A stretch of 30,960 bases of DNA from Phoronis australis (taxonomy: Eukaryota; Phoronida; Phoronidae). Below the pieces are notes generated by a model that worked only from the letters and a program-made list of their open reading frames with translations, was not told the DNA's origin and made no database searches. The stretch is from contig NMRA01000402.1 of NCBI GenBank assembly GCA_002633005.1, forward strand, positions 369,284-400,243, written 5' to 3'. Made by a program: the position numbers and the translations under genes. Below are positions 1 through 9,998 of this stretch, piece after piece (the first letter of the stretch is position 1; every line of letters starts with the position of its first letter).

Positions 1-1
1 C

Positions 2-1141
2 ATAACTGTCAAACCTCTACGTAAAGTAACGTTTCGTACAGATGTTGTCTTTTCTGCGATTAACAACGAAACAGTTGATTTCACTGAAGCATTATCCAAC
101 AGAAACAGCCAGGAGTTCAAAGACATGGAGACTGTCGTGTGCAACTCCGTAAAAGGTGCTGTGCTGGATACTTATTCAGAAGTAGTTAGCGATGTGGTGT
201 GTTCTGTTATCCGATTTTACAACGGAAGTGTTGGCGCTGAAACGAATGTCCAAGTTGTTGAAAACTTGGCGTCAGCTTTAGGATCTTCTCAATTGACAGG
301 ACCCACGTTTTCTGATCTCAATAATTTGCCACTAACGCAGTCGACACTAAAAGCCAACCTGGACAAAATATCGCAAGTGAAAAGTTTGTCTGTTGCCGAC
401 GTGGACGAGTGTGCTACATCCTCACCCTGCTCGTCGTTTGCAAAGTGCAAAAACACCAATGGTTCTTACACGTGTACGTGTTTACAAGGTTACACAGACA
501 AACTTATTACCGGCGTCCCTGGTGTCACTTGCGTTATACCATGTTCTCATTTCCCCTGTTACAACGGGGGATCATGCGTCGAAGATGTCAATGGTCACGG
601 CTCGTGCACATGCACAACACGTGCGCGAGGAACGAACTGTGAGATCAACGTTAGCTTTGCTTTGGAAGACTGGGTGATTATTGTCATTGCATGTTGTGGC
701 GCGTTTTTCATCTTATTTGTGCCAATTCTGACTATATATGTTTGCATTCAGTGGCGAAAGCGCCAACGTCGACGTAGAAAGGTCAGTACCGTGAAACGTA
801 GCTTTAATAACGCGAAGCGACCAGTGACTGCTTACCATGACCGCTCCCTTCGTCAGCAAAGTTCTGTAGGATACTATGACAACACTGCCTCGGGATATGT
901 TTATGACAATAATGGATACGTTTACGCAGACGAAAGTTTATCTCGTGAGCGCAGCAGGATGTCGTCTCGAAACTATGAAGTCATAAACAATTTGTCACGT
1001 GATAATACCAGGTTGGCGTCACAAAAGAGTGACCCTAGAATGGGATCAAGAAAGCCTCGTAGTAATAATAGACTATCTCGTGATGATAGGAAAAGATCGC
1101 GTCAGCATGAAAGGAACAATGGTTATCATTACGTTATCTAG
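2..1141 (+). CDS. SEA-EGF-EGF single-pass membrane protein, C-terminal exon (partial at 5' end)
   Basis: The frame is open from base 2 to a TAG at 1139-1141. The ATG at 125 lies inside a domain, so it is not the real start and the gene begins left of the window. Residues are numbered from that internal Met. A SEA domain spans the segment before it to about residue 60, with a GSV motif (34-36) at the position where SEA domains self-cleave. A calcium-binding EGF-like domain starts at DVDEC (92-96) and ends at C136. A second EGF-like domain covers about C140-C172. A hydrophobic helix (about 183-210) is followed by a basic stop-transfer run (RKRQRRRRK). The roughly 128-residue cytoplasmic tail is Ser/Arg/Tyr-rich, with nine tyrosines, and ends HYVI, which fits a class II PDZ ligand. 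SEA-EGF-TM order is known from membrane mucins and related surface proteins. An adhesive or mucin-like surface role is inference. The exact orthologue is not recognised. Confidence 0.88.
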   Translation: MTVKPLRKVTFRTDVVFSAINNETVDFTEALSNRNSQEFKDMETVVCNSVKGAVLDTYSEVVSDVVCSVIRFYNGSVGAETNVQVVENLASALGSSQLTGPTFSDLNNLPLTQSTLKANLDKISQVKSLSVADVDECATSSPCSSFAKCKNTNGSYTCTCLQGYTDKLITGVPGVTCVIPCSHFPCYNGGSCVEDVNGHGSCTCTTRARGTNCEINVSFALEDWVIIVIACCGAFFILFVPILTIYVCIQWRKRQRRRRKVSTVKRSFNNAKRPVTAYHDRSLRQQSSVGYYDNTASGYVYDNNGYVYADESLSRERSRMSSRNYEVINNLSRDNTRLASQKSDPRMGSRKPRSNNRLSRDDRKRSRQHERNNGYHYVI

Positions 1142-1531
1142 TGAATTGGAAATATAGTACTGTATATCCTCGAATGTAATCAGCCAGTACCCGTCAATCT
1201 TATTTTCGCTACTACACGAGATACTTACTCTTGGCACTGGTGCACATCCTTACCGCACACCCAGAAAACTCTTTAACGCGCAGAAAGTCTTCGCCCAGGA
1301 ATTTCGAATTCAATCACTGCAAGGCCCTCTTACCACTTACCACAAACAGTTTTTAGTGCAAGCTATCATGAAATGAGCACCTAGATAATAGATCATGTAC
1401 CTCGGTGTACTGGTTTTGTGGTAATTTTTCTGCAAAGCAGGTCTACATTATTTCTGTGGAGCTTGGTAAGAGTGGTTTCCGGTGGTGAGGGTTGGTTTCT
1501 CTCCTTCTGCCAGTGTTTCAGAATACTTACC
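1142..1531. other. 3' flank / probable 3' UTR of the SEA-EGF gene
   Basis: There is no open frame of note and no repeat I can recognise. No AATAAA hexamer appears close to the stop. The nearest ones on the plus strand are at 2075, 2117 and 2128, beyond the inverted-repeat element. The mature 3' UTR may therefore run through that element. Confidence 0.3.
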
Positions 1532-2036
1532 CACTGAGGTAGCACTATTGATTTCGCTTCTGGCTACGTGCTTGGCCTGGGGATAAGATTGATAGGTTCA
1601 TGCTAACGAGCCCAGTTATAAGAGGTTCAATGTCACTGTCTGACAAGCAACCCGCAGCTGACCAGGCCTATTGATGTAACGTCTTTGCATTTTTCATGCT
1701 CATGTCTATGGCAGAATATTTGTAGAAGGCAAGGCTTGTAATTTTCCTCTTTTAAGAGGATTTCCTCTTTTTTGGTTTAGATTTCTTCTAATCTAATTTC
1801 CAGTTCCGTCTTTTTTGTCTCTTTCTTTATCATTGTTTTGACTTAATTTACACACAAACTTATTTCAATTAAATTTTACAACTACATCAAAAATATTTCA
1901 ATCACACAAACCTATTTATTTGTGGAATGGTACATCACCTGGAAAATTTTCCTCTTTTTTCGTCATTGGTCATTCCAAGCCCTGAGAAGGATACGTGTAG
2001 AGGATTCATAGCAAAATCAATAGTGCTACCTCAGTG
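1532..2036. mobile_element. Putative MITE with 23-bp perfect terminal inverted repeats
   Basis: CACTGAGGTAGCACTATTGA plus TTT at 1532-1554 is exactly repeated in inverse orientation at 2014-2036. Similarity continues a few bases further inward. Nothing inside looks coding. It contains pyrimidine-rich TTTTCCTCTTTT stretches near 1741-1775 and 1940. A TA lies two bases outside the left end and one base outside the right end, which could be a Tc1/mariner-type target, but no clean duplication is visible. A non-autonomous DNA transposon of unknown superfamily is the simplest reading. Confidence 0.5.
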
Positions 2037-3710
2037 ATATCCCAGTGTCACGCGATAGATTTTAAGGCGATATTAATAAAACTGAACACACTTTTATTAA
2101 TAGTGCCAAATAATGAAATAAATATTTAATAAAAGAAATATAATCCCGATTTTGTCTTGTATATTTTCTAGATGCACACTATTACATGTGATGGTCAACC
2201 TACGACCAGTTGCATACAGAACCTTGAGTATTCGCTAAAGAATAGCCTTTTTTCCTTGATCATTTGAAAATTGACGATGCATTTCCTTTTGAAGGTTCTG
2301 CGGTATTTGGTGATGAGTGACCTTGTGTAACGCTGTTGAACACTCCCGAGGCGTCCCAAGGCGTTCTTTGACCATCGCTATTCGTACAACCATTCAACTA
2401 ACCTAAAACATCGTCGTGCATATGTACATGTACATGTACAGCCAAAACGTATGCTCAATGAAAGCAATGGAATAATGTAAAGACTGACAGGATATGCTTA
2501 TTTTGTAATGCTCTACACATGCAATCCAGTCTAATACATCATCGCCCTCATACAATGTACAGATGTACGTGTTCACCGTCGATGTATATGCCGGTACAGA
2601 GCATCCAGCAAACTATGATTAAGAAGCGCATTGCCGACACAGTCATCCGTAGACTAGAAAAAAAGAAAATCTTCAACCGCAACAGTTTTGTTGTTGTTGT
2701 CCATCTATATCCTATCTTTAATGGATAGGGTGGGTTGTCCATTTCCGCAGTGGGCGGGGTTCATGCAACCGAACTTCAAAATTATGCACCGTTGAAAATT
2801 GGGACTAGTGGACCAGCAACCTATCACCTACTGATATTAAACGTGAGTGTACTTTTCGTTTTAGCTCCAAATTTTCAAGAAATTATTTAAGGGAACAATC
2901 TGTACACGTAGGTTGTGGGAGGTTCTTCATTATTAGGTCTGTATCGTGTCGTGACCGTTTATGATGCTGTTTGCAAAAAGAATAACCGCAACGTGACTGA
3001 TAATTCAAACACGATATAAAGGTTACTAAACATATTAAAAGATAATCTACGATGTAACGTTACCAATTGAAAAGGTAAAGGGAAAATGTAAATCCTAGAA
3101 CATGGTATTTTCAATTTTCCTGTAAATGTATGAAGTTGTCGAAAAACAGAAGTTGCAACTAGAGTTTTAAATTTTCACTTCTGAATGCCGAGGGTTAATG
3201 CTATGAAAATAAAATCCCAGGAGTGAGAGCTCTTCGTGGTGTAACAACTCACTCACTATCCCATCATCATGGGTGCGTGATAGGAGACCGATGAATAATC
3301 TAAAAAAACGCAAAAAGATGCAGTTTGGCGTTACACAAACAATCAATTGTGTTCGAATGCTGTCAAAAATAGCTGCGTTTACAAAATGACTAAGCGTTGT
3401 GTTGACCGGGAAACAAGCAATCTAATGCAACTTGTTAACGTCACGAGTCAAATTAAAGATCAAATAAAAAAAAATTGCACGTTTTTTATTCAAAACTTGT
3501 TGTATTGTCCATAATCCAATATTTACTTTTACCACTTGCCTTCAACCTTCGACTTAGTGGTGTTACACAACCGATGTGAACTCATTTAACGGAGACAGTA
3601 AAACTAAGTTAATTTATTTGACCATGTGCTAAGAGGAATTTACATCGACACGCAATGTGGTATGAGCCTGACAACCTATTACGCAACTGCTACTCTAGCC
3701 TAAAATAGAA
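2037..3710. other. AT-rich noncoding stretch with plus-strand poly(A) hexamers
   Basis: No credible gene is seen. AATAAA occurs on the plus strand at 2075-2080, 2117-2122, 2128-2133 and 3208-3213. Any of the first three could end the transcript of the upstream SEA-EGF gene. Short open frames around 2520-2740 occur on both strands and resemble no protein. The 16-mer GGTGTAACAACTCACT at 3238-3253 recurs at 6351-6366. Confidence 0.4.
2423..2440. repeat. TACATG microsatellite
   Basis: Three tandem, self-complementary units of TGTACA/TACATG give an alternating, palindromic short repeat. Confidence 0.7.
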
Positions 3711-3868
3711 GCCGACCAGCTGGTCGGCGGATGGCCGGTCACGGTCGTCTAAAGGGTTGGATGAAGGGTCGGCTGGGGAGTCGCCTTATGAGCCAGCACT
3801 GCGGCCAACCGTTCAGCTAATTTGCCGACCGTTCGACCGCCGGTCGTCGACCAATTTCCGACCCTTGG
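3711..3868. repeat. GC-rich GGTCG/CGACC palindromic patch
   Basis: This island contrasts sharply with its AT-rich surroundings. It opens with the perfect 18-bp palindrome GCCGACCAGCTGGTCGGC (3711-3728). Further GGTCG, GGCCGGTC and CCGACC words in both orientations run to about 3868. It could be a small foldback element or structured satellite. It does not encode a recognisable RNA. Confidence 0.5.
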
Positions 3869-3901
3869 ACAAAAATTCGTGATGAGTGCTGTAGATGTAA
3901 G

Positions 3902-4331
3902 CCAGGCGATTTTAGAACGTGTACAGATATGCTTAAATTTAAGCAGGATTTATGTTACACTTGTGCTTAACATCAGAACAATGTAAAATATGGCGATATC
4001 AGAGCTTGTAAAGATATGCTTAAATTTAATCGGGATTTAGGTTACACTTGTGCTTAATTTTAGGCCAGAATACGAGATGACGATTTCAGAACTTGTACAG
4101 ATGTTCTTAAATTTAAGCGGGATGTAGATTACTTACACTTGTGCTTAATTTATAGGCCAGAGGTGAAGATGGTGATTTCAGAACTTGTACAGATATTCAA
4201 TTTAAGCGGATTTAGGTTATTTACACTTGTGCTTAATTTTAGGCCAGAGTAGGAAATGGCAATTTTAAGGCTTGTACAGATATACTTAAATTTAAGCGGC
4301 GTTTATGTTACTTACATTTGTGCATTTAGTG
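3902..4331. repeat. Tandem repeat, about 87-92 bp unit, five degenerate copies
   Basis: The core CTTGTACAGATATGCTTAAA recurs with its GTACA (or GTAAA) at 3921, 4008, 4095, 4187 and 4274, so the spacing is 87, 87, 92 and 87. Each unit also holds a TTACACTTGTGCTTAAT block and a GGCCAGA-like block. Copies differ by substitutions and small indels. The array ends about 120 bp past the stop codon of the minus-strand sulfotransferase gene, so it lies in its 3' flank. Confidence 0.85.
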
Positions 4332-4449
4332 TTATTTTACTGAAATTGTTAAAATATACCTTGCTACATGCAGTTATTTCATTGCTTATCAATCTGTGCC
4401 TACAAAATTGTGACTTTGGACCAAAAGTTTAAATTTTGAGGAGAACCGG

Positions 4450-4455
4450 TTTATT
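4450..4455 (-). promoter_or_regulatory. AATAAA poly(A) hexamer overlapping the sulfotransferase stop codon
   Basis: On the minus strand the last codons read GCA GAA TAA ACC, so the TAA stop lies inside AATAAA. It is the closest hexamer to the end of the gene, but whether it is used cannot be seen. If used, the 3' UTR would be only a few tens of bases. Confidence 0.4.
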
Positions 4456-5353
4456 CTGCTTTGTAGAAAAATCCAGTGCCTTCCAATTCCTTGTCAACCC
4501 ACTCGCCAATCGTGCTAGCCATTTGTACAGGCAGACCTTTTTTCCAGTCACCCACGACACCCTTCCGGAAGAACGAGCACCTTTCTTTATCCATCAAGAC
4601 TGTTTGCAGAAGTTGAGTACTCGGGCACTTTTTCATGTTTTCCATGGAGCTCAACGCCGCAATGGACTCCACCTGCTTTGGCGTAACCTCTTTCCCGATG
4701 AAACCAGCGATTCTACCGATTTCTTTCCCTAGGTCTCTCTTCATGTCTTCGTAGTGTACGACCAACATAGGCATATCCTCTCTGTGCCCCCACCAAGACT
4801 TGTACATGCTTGGATATGTACCACAACCGTAGGGGAGGTCACCCTTCATCATGCACTGTACGAAATCCTCTAAGGTACCTGTAAACGACTCAAACATCTT
4901 CATTGATGTGAAAAACGGGTACATACTATTAACGACATCTTTCGGGTTTCTCACCAGTAAGATGACTTTGACCTTGCCTTCTTGCACTGCGCGTGGCGCA
5001 CATTGCCAATGCAAGTGTGTGTTAAACAATCTGGGGCTTGCCTTATTCTTCCATCTCTCCACTATCATGCTATTCGACTGGTGTGACCTTCCAGTAATAA
5101 CGTTGTTATTGAGCTCCAGAAATTCAACGTGGTCGCCCAAGTATTTCTTTTCTAGTGTTTCTTTATGGCCGTCTAGAACCAGGAGTGTAAGGATGTACTT
5201 CATCCAGTGTGTTCCTGTTTTCACGTGACTGACTAAGAGAACATCCGTTTCACGCATTTCCAACTTTGGAATCATTTCAGTTAGTCTTTCATAATCGTAG
5301 ACTGTTTTCTTAAATTTGATCCCTTTGTAAACAAAGTACTTGTCCTGTGGTGC
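4451..5353 (-). CDS. Cytosolic sulfotransferase (SULT-like), main 3' coding exon
   Basis: The exon gives 300 codons ending at TAA (4453-4451). The family transfers sulfate from PAPS to hydroxyl or amino groups of small molecules in the cytosol. The first in-frame ATG is at 5275, but the frame stays open 26 codons further, up to a good splice acceptor (CTTTTTTCATTTAG then GCACC, AG at 5355-5354). That upstream part includes the SULT-typical VYKGIKF segment, so translation probably begins in an upstream exon not identified here. Numbering from the ATG: PAPS P-loop SHVKTGTHW (16-24); SPRLFNTHL (80-88) with the catalytic His87; 3'-phosphate motif RNPKDVVNSM (109-118); RKGVVGDWK (237-245). Length matches the usual 285-300 residues. 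Oddities: the usual KTHLP reads NTHLH (Lys to Asn beside the catalytic His), and the KTVE dimer motif is not kept. One long exon is unusual against the seven coding exons of vertebrate SULT genes, which may point to retroposition. Class is firm; substrate is unknown. Confidence 0.92.
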   Translation of the reverse strand, partial: APQDKYFVYKGIKFKKTVYDYERLTEMIPKLEMRETDVLLVSHVKTGTHWMKYILTLLVLDGHKETLEKKYLGDHVEFLELNNNVITGRSHQSNSMIVERWKNKASPRLFNTHLHWQCAPRAVQEGKVKVILLVRNPKDVVNSMYPFFTSMKMFESFTGTLEDFVQCMMKGDLPYGCGTYPSMYKSWWGHREDMPMLVVHYEDMKRDLGKEIGRIAGFIGKEVTPKQVESIAALSSMENMKKCPSTQLLQTVLMDKERCSFFRKGVVGDWKKGLPVQMASTIGEWVDKELEGTGFFYKAE

Positions 5354-5864
5354 CTAAATGAAAAAAGAACAGGTAAATCAGAGTTGTACGCCTCTAAGCA
5401 CAAGTAGAGTATAGCGAAAAATGTGTTGTCAATTCCAGAATTTCCTCACTAGGTAAAGATTCCCAAGTGAGTTCGCACCCGAAATGTTTTCGCACGTGTC
5501 AAACGCAGGTCATAAATTAAACATTTGTATCAGTATTAGCCGTGCCAGATCAAGTACAGTACACATCACGAATTTTTGTCCGCACTATTAAATTCCTTGA
5601 CAATGAAAACATGGGTAAAACGTCAACATTATCTGGCTGCAGTGCTTGGAAAGGACATTATATGCAAAAATAGAATTTTACATAATGGTGACCTTTATTT
5701 GCATATTTTAAAAAATGCTCAAGGGTTGCGAACGGTCACCCCCTATATCATGATTAACTATGCCTAGGAGACATGAAACAGACAAGAAAAAAAATATCCG
5801 CCAAATCGATAATAAGTAAAAAAGCAGCATTTGGCTTCCGGACTATACCTATGTAAAAAGCATG

Positions 5865-5916
5865 GAAAGCACATAAGGACACATCTATGAATTCGATCGG
5901 GCACATTTAAGAGAAT
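5865..5916 (+). repeat. Dispersed direct repeat, copy 1
   Basis: The segment starting AAAGCACATAAGGACACATC and ending near AGAGAAT matches 6152-6202 with about nine differences. The two copies start about 287 bp apart. Confidence 0.6.
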
Positions 5917-6151
5917 TTCATTCATACAATTCGAGGAATGCGATAATTTTTAACCAAATACGATGTCTTTGTTGTGCTTCCAAAGGGAAGTGTGTTTACT
6001 GAATGCCGGATACACAAATAGTTCATTACCTGTGATTGTCAGCAAAAGATTGCAAGAACGGTTGTTTCCTTATCCTGGAAACTCTTTTCATGTGGAGCTG
6101 CAACTGTACTCTATACATTTTGACCGTACTTTAAAACTAGTTATGGAATTC

Positions 6152-6202
6152 AAAGCACATAACGACACGTCTATAAATTCGACTTGGCACATTTGATAGA
6201 AT
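6152..6202 (+). repeat. Dispersed direct repeat, copy 2
   Basis: It begins AAAGCACATAACGACACGTC and ends near ATAGAAT, and pairs with 5865-5916. Weak similarity may extend upstream of both copies. It is either a degenerate two-unit repeat or two fragments of one element. Confidence 0.6.
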
Positions 6203-6285
6203 CCGAGAAACAAGGTGTTTTAAAAGCGTGTGAACGGTTTTCCTCCGTGTGACAAATATCAACTCATGAATTATGACGTCGCTTT

Positions 6286-6451
6286 CGTAAAATGTAACAA
6301 TGGTACATTTCTCGCACGTGCATTTGACGTAAATTGTAACTATTACATAAGGTGTAACAACTCACTACATTTTAGAAGAGGCCTAGCAACGTAAGATGAA
6401 ACAATGACGTAAAATGTAACAGTTTTAACTAAGAAATTGTTACATTTTACG
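6286..6451. repeat. GTAAAATGTAACA inverted-repeat cluster
   Basis: CGTAAAATGTAACAA occurs at 6286-6300. CGTAAAATGTAACA occurs at 6408-6421, with its exact complement TGTTACATTTTACG at 6438-6451, making a 14-bp stem with a 16-base loop. Variants CGTAAATTGTAAC and GGTGTAACAACTC lie between. The outermost pair would also serve as termini of a 166-bp element. A small MITE or foldback is the likely origin. Confidence 0.55.
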
Positions 6452-9194
6452 GCGCATCGCTGCTTATTTTGAACGATTGCTCAAGTTTGTCGGGAGGATC
6501 TAGATTATTGAATACAAAAGGATATCCCTCTACTAGTACCCTAAATGGAATACCCCCGGAATCGAGCACAATGTACCCAAGTTAAATTTCACCAGTCAAC
6601 ATGTTAACTATTGTTACGCACAGTAAAATTTGCATAACTCCGATTTAATTGAACCAACATATTCAACGCAAGTAAGGGAAATCTGGGAGGTCTGACTGAG
6701 GGGCTGAATACATGATTTTGAATTTTTACGAGGCTGTGGAATACTAGAATGTCGCAGTATTTTGCGATATTCAGACTTAAATTTTTCAGATTGAATTTTA
6801 GTTCTACAGGCTTTATTAAATCTGTCAGTGCCATGATGAAAGTGATAGTTAATATGAGTCCTACTTGACCCAGGTGCGAGTCGAGTTGAATAGGGAATGA
6901 TCTCCCCATTTCAGGAGGTGTACGTTTCTTTTCTCTCAAGAAACATGCTTGGGACCTCAATCAAATAGCTTTGCACATGTCGGCCAGTAAAGTGATTGGT
7001 CGAATCACAGGAGAAAGTAATTCTTATTTTTACTGTACAGGAGATAATAATTACACTGTATGTATGAAGTTAGGTAGATTTAAATTAAAAGAAAAGGAAT
7101 AACATTGTAGTTAAATGTCTGATTTTCTAATTTCCACCTCGTATAAACAGGTTGTACTTAGGGTTACTTTTAGTGAAACGCGTTCGCACCATGGAGTGTT
7201 TAGGATTTACTGTTACTACGATGGTCAACAAAATGAAACTTTGGCTTTAAAATTGATATTTTGAACTGTTGAAAACCATGATGGGTAATTCTAGGCAATA
7301 CTTCTACCTAAAGAGTGTGGGAAAATCTAACAGTACTTCCATGCAAAATCACATCTGTGACCATTGCCGATGAACTGCTACCTGTTGCGTTTTATTTTAG
7401 ACTCTTGTCTATGTGGATATTCTTGGATTTTGTATACTAAGTAATTTGTTATTCCTGGTGTCATTAATGTAACTTTAGTAAAAATGTCTGTGCTTATGAA
7501 ACATAGACTTTTGTTGTAGTACCGGTAATCACTTCTTTATTGGTTGTGTTTCATAATTTGGTTGTGATTTCTTTGTTTGTACAACCCATTTCGCTCTCTC
7601 AATTCTCACATACTTGTACTGTCGTTGACTGACAACTATGCACGTATTGATACATCATAGGCATGATGTAGTCTACACTGCGTTGTATTGATGACACTTG
7701 ATGAACTGATATCTGAAATGTTTCTGGTTTTTGAGGTTCTTGTATTTTACACATGCTCACTTATCATAATGAACTACTGTTATTTGAGGAAGTGAATGTT
7801 ATTTTCTACAATTAATCACTGTTAATGAAATGTTAATCTAGCTGTATTTTGTTAAATGAAGTATGAATAAGTTTTCGTGATGGAAAATGTATTTCAGACC
7901 AAAAACTTACGTTTTTCGATGACAATGTCAGTTCATTTTTGTAAGGGAATATATCACTGATCTTTGGACTGTACATGGACTATGAAAAACAGGAATGTGA
8001 TCCAAAAATTAAATGCAAACAACTCGATAACTGGCGTTCCCCTAAACACTTCAGGGTCCCTGAGTATAGACAATACAGCATACTCAAACGCTATAGCGTT
8101 GAGGAAGGTTCACCATTAGAACATAATCTTCATTCATATAAATATCAATTCATTTTCTTTCAAATTTGATGAAGTTGTGGAAGCTCTCATGTAGATTTAT
8201 TTTTTTTCTGTGAAACAAAACTTGGCGAGTTCTTTACCTCAGCACAATTTTCTATTCCTAACTATGTACTCCATAAAAGTTGTAGAACTAGACACCGTGG
8301 TGTCATTCTGTATTTTGTCAATAGATTGTGGCAAAGCGAATGTTAACATTGTAAGTATATGCTGTGCCAGTGCTGTCAAGTGAGTCGGCTAGCAGCCAGA
8401 CGTATTATGTATACTCATCTCTTGTTTTGCCATCCAGCATCTTGGGATGGTGTCTTGCCTTTTTGACAACCATCTTGTCTAGCATCATTCGAGGGTTGTA
8501 TTTTTGGTAAAACAATCAAGGTCAATCTAGCTAAAATCAAGTATCATCTACACATGTATTGATGTGAGAGAAAAGCTCATCATCTACAGAATCAAGGCAA
8601 ATCATTATTTTGCTAAGTCATGCACTTATACCATGTTTATGTGCTTTTTAAGCTTGGGATCTCGTTACTCCTTTGGTTAAAGGCTCCAAATATGTTCTTA
8701 GTGTAAAATAGCACATTTAATTGACTAAAGAAGACATTCCCTATTTGCTGACTATATCTGAATTTCCCTATGTTCCCATGGCCTACAACTCTGGATATCA
8801 CAGTTTAGCATGCTTTGTTGCATTGCATTTTATTTAGTACTAAGGGGGCGTTGCCCACAAGCCATTTTATTCTGTAGTGGTGATGTACTTACATTCAGTA
8901 TTTATATCATTTAGGTTAAGACGATCCCTGAATATCTTCGTGCGTACAAGTCACCGGGGCTAAAGTTGCGAGTTTCTCATAATGTGTTTTAAAGGAGTCT
9001 ATTTCAGATAATGTTCTTTGACACGTACATGTAACTTCCTACATATCTGGTATTATACTATCGCGTATACACTGTAGCTTGCCATTATACATAGACTAGT
9101 ATAGTTCTATCTACATTGATATAGTTTGACCCATTATAGCTATTTGATACTTCAGTCAACTTAGTCTTACATTTCTTTAGTTTTGTGAATTTAA
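6452..9194. other. Noncoding AT-rich stretch, no recognisable gene
   Basis: The longest open frames (6960-6604 on the minus strand; 7975-8169 on the plus strand) have no motif, no repeat support and no flanking splice pattern I trust. The second half is T-rich on the plus strand and is followed by an AATAAA at 9278-9283, so it could be a long 3' UTR or noncoding transcript. That is speculation. Confidence 0.3.
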
Positions 9195-9222
9195 TCTTAG
9201 TCTTAGTCGTAGTCTTAGTCTT
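9195..9222 (+). repeat. TCTTAG hexamer microsatellite
   Basis: About four units of TCTTAG/TCGTAG in tandem, slightly imperfect. Confidence 0.75.
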
Positions 9223-9399
9223 ACGCTGCTAGTTACTTTTCTCGTATTGTAGATTAACGGTTACTGCATCAGTGAATAATAAAGTTCTTTTAAGTCAAGC
9301 CCTCATCGTTTAATTGGAATACGCCGCGCGAAATTAACAGCGAAGGCTTGAGCTAGAATGTGCACATGGAAATGTGGAGTATCTTCTTCTGGAACTTGT

Positions 9400-9998
9400 C
9401 ATTAAGAGAGATCAGTGGTTCTTATAAACTACCACAAGTGAAATATGTAAATCTGTTTACATTTCTTGATACTGTTTTGAGTAGAGTCCATCTAAAGAGT
9501 GATAGGATCTGTCTCATACTGGGCGACATGAATGTAAGCATGCTTTGTAATAATACACTTCATGACTTCATGAACGTCTGTGATCTAAAAAGTGTTGTAA
9601 AAGAGCCTACGTGTTTCAAACTAACAGACCTGGAAAACTAGTTCGAATCCTAAATGATAATTCGGGTGTAAGTGATTATCGTTATGTTGGTGGTATTGCC
9701 AAAGTCCAAATTTCGAAATATGAAACCAAGAACATTTTTTTACCGCCCCATGAAATCATTCTCTATAATCGACTACAATAGGGACCTTGAGGTAGCATCC
9801 TTTCAATTAGCTAACATTTATAACATTTTTGATGATGCTGATAATGTTTTATGGGTTGAATAATGAGCTCCTTAGTGGGGTAATTCGCTTCCATGTTCCA
9901 ATAAGGACTAAGGTCCTAAGGAAACCCCGTCCCTTATGTGAAAGGTGAAATTAGACGGGCCATCAATATTAAGGGAATGTTCAGACGCCGCTACTAAA
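9400..9998 (+). mobile_element. CR1/jockey-type LINE relic, segment A (endonuclease C-terminus and linker)
   Basis: Translation gives the end of an AP-type endonuclease domain: CLILGDMNVSML (the GDxN motif), then HDFMNVCDLK and KEPTCFK. Linker peptides typical of these LINE ORF2 proteins follow in shifting frames: SGVSDYRYVG, FYRPMKSF, YNIFDDADNVLWVE, then PIRTKVLRKPRPL, then GEIRRAINIKGMFRR ending near 9994. Several stops and at least three frame changes show it is dead. It is collinear with segments B and C downstream, and the reverse transcriptase core between A and B is missing. The clade call (CR1/jockey group) is by eye from motif wording. Confidence 0.8.

Larger units (their letters stand above)
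5354..6285. other. Upstream flank or intron of the sulfotransferase gene
   Basis: A short 5' exon of the sulfotransferase should lie at higher coordinates, but no short exon can be chosen with confidence. Open frames at 5576-5767 and 5963-6196 on the plus strand resemble nothing. The stretch contains the two direct repeats listed separately. Confidence 0.3.

Noticed and set aside
393-677. Additional plus-strand frames inside the SEA-EGF exon
   Set aside because: They overlap the EGF-coding frame out of phase and lack any domain.
3711-4331. CRISPR array
   Set aside because: The 87-bp repeats have no unique spacers, and the context is eukaryotic.
6604-6960. 118-codon minus-strand open frame as a gene
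   Set aside because: No domain, no splice or poly(A) context, and composition as expected of chance in AT-rich DNA.
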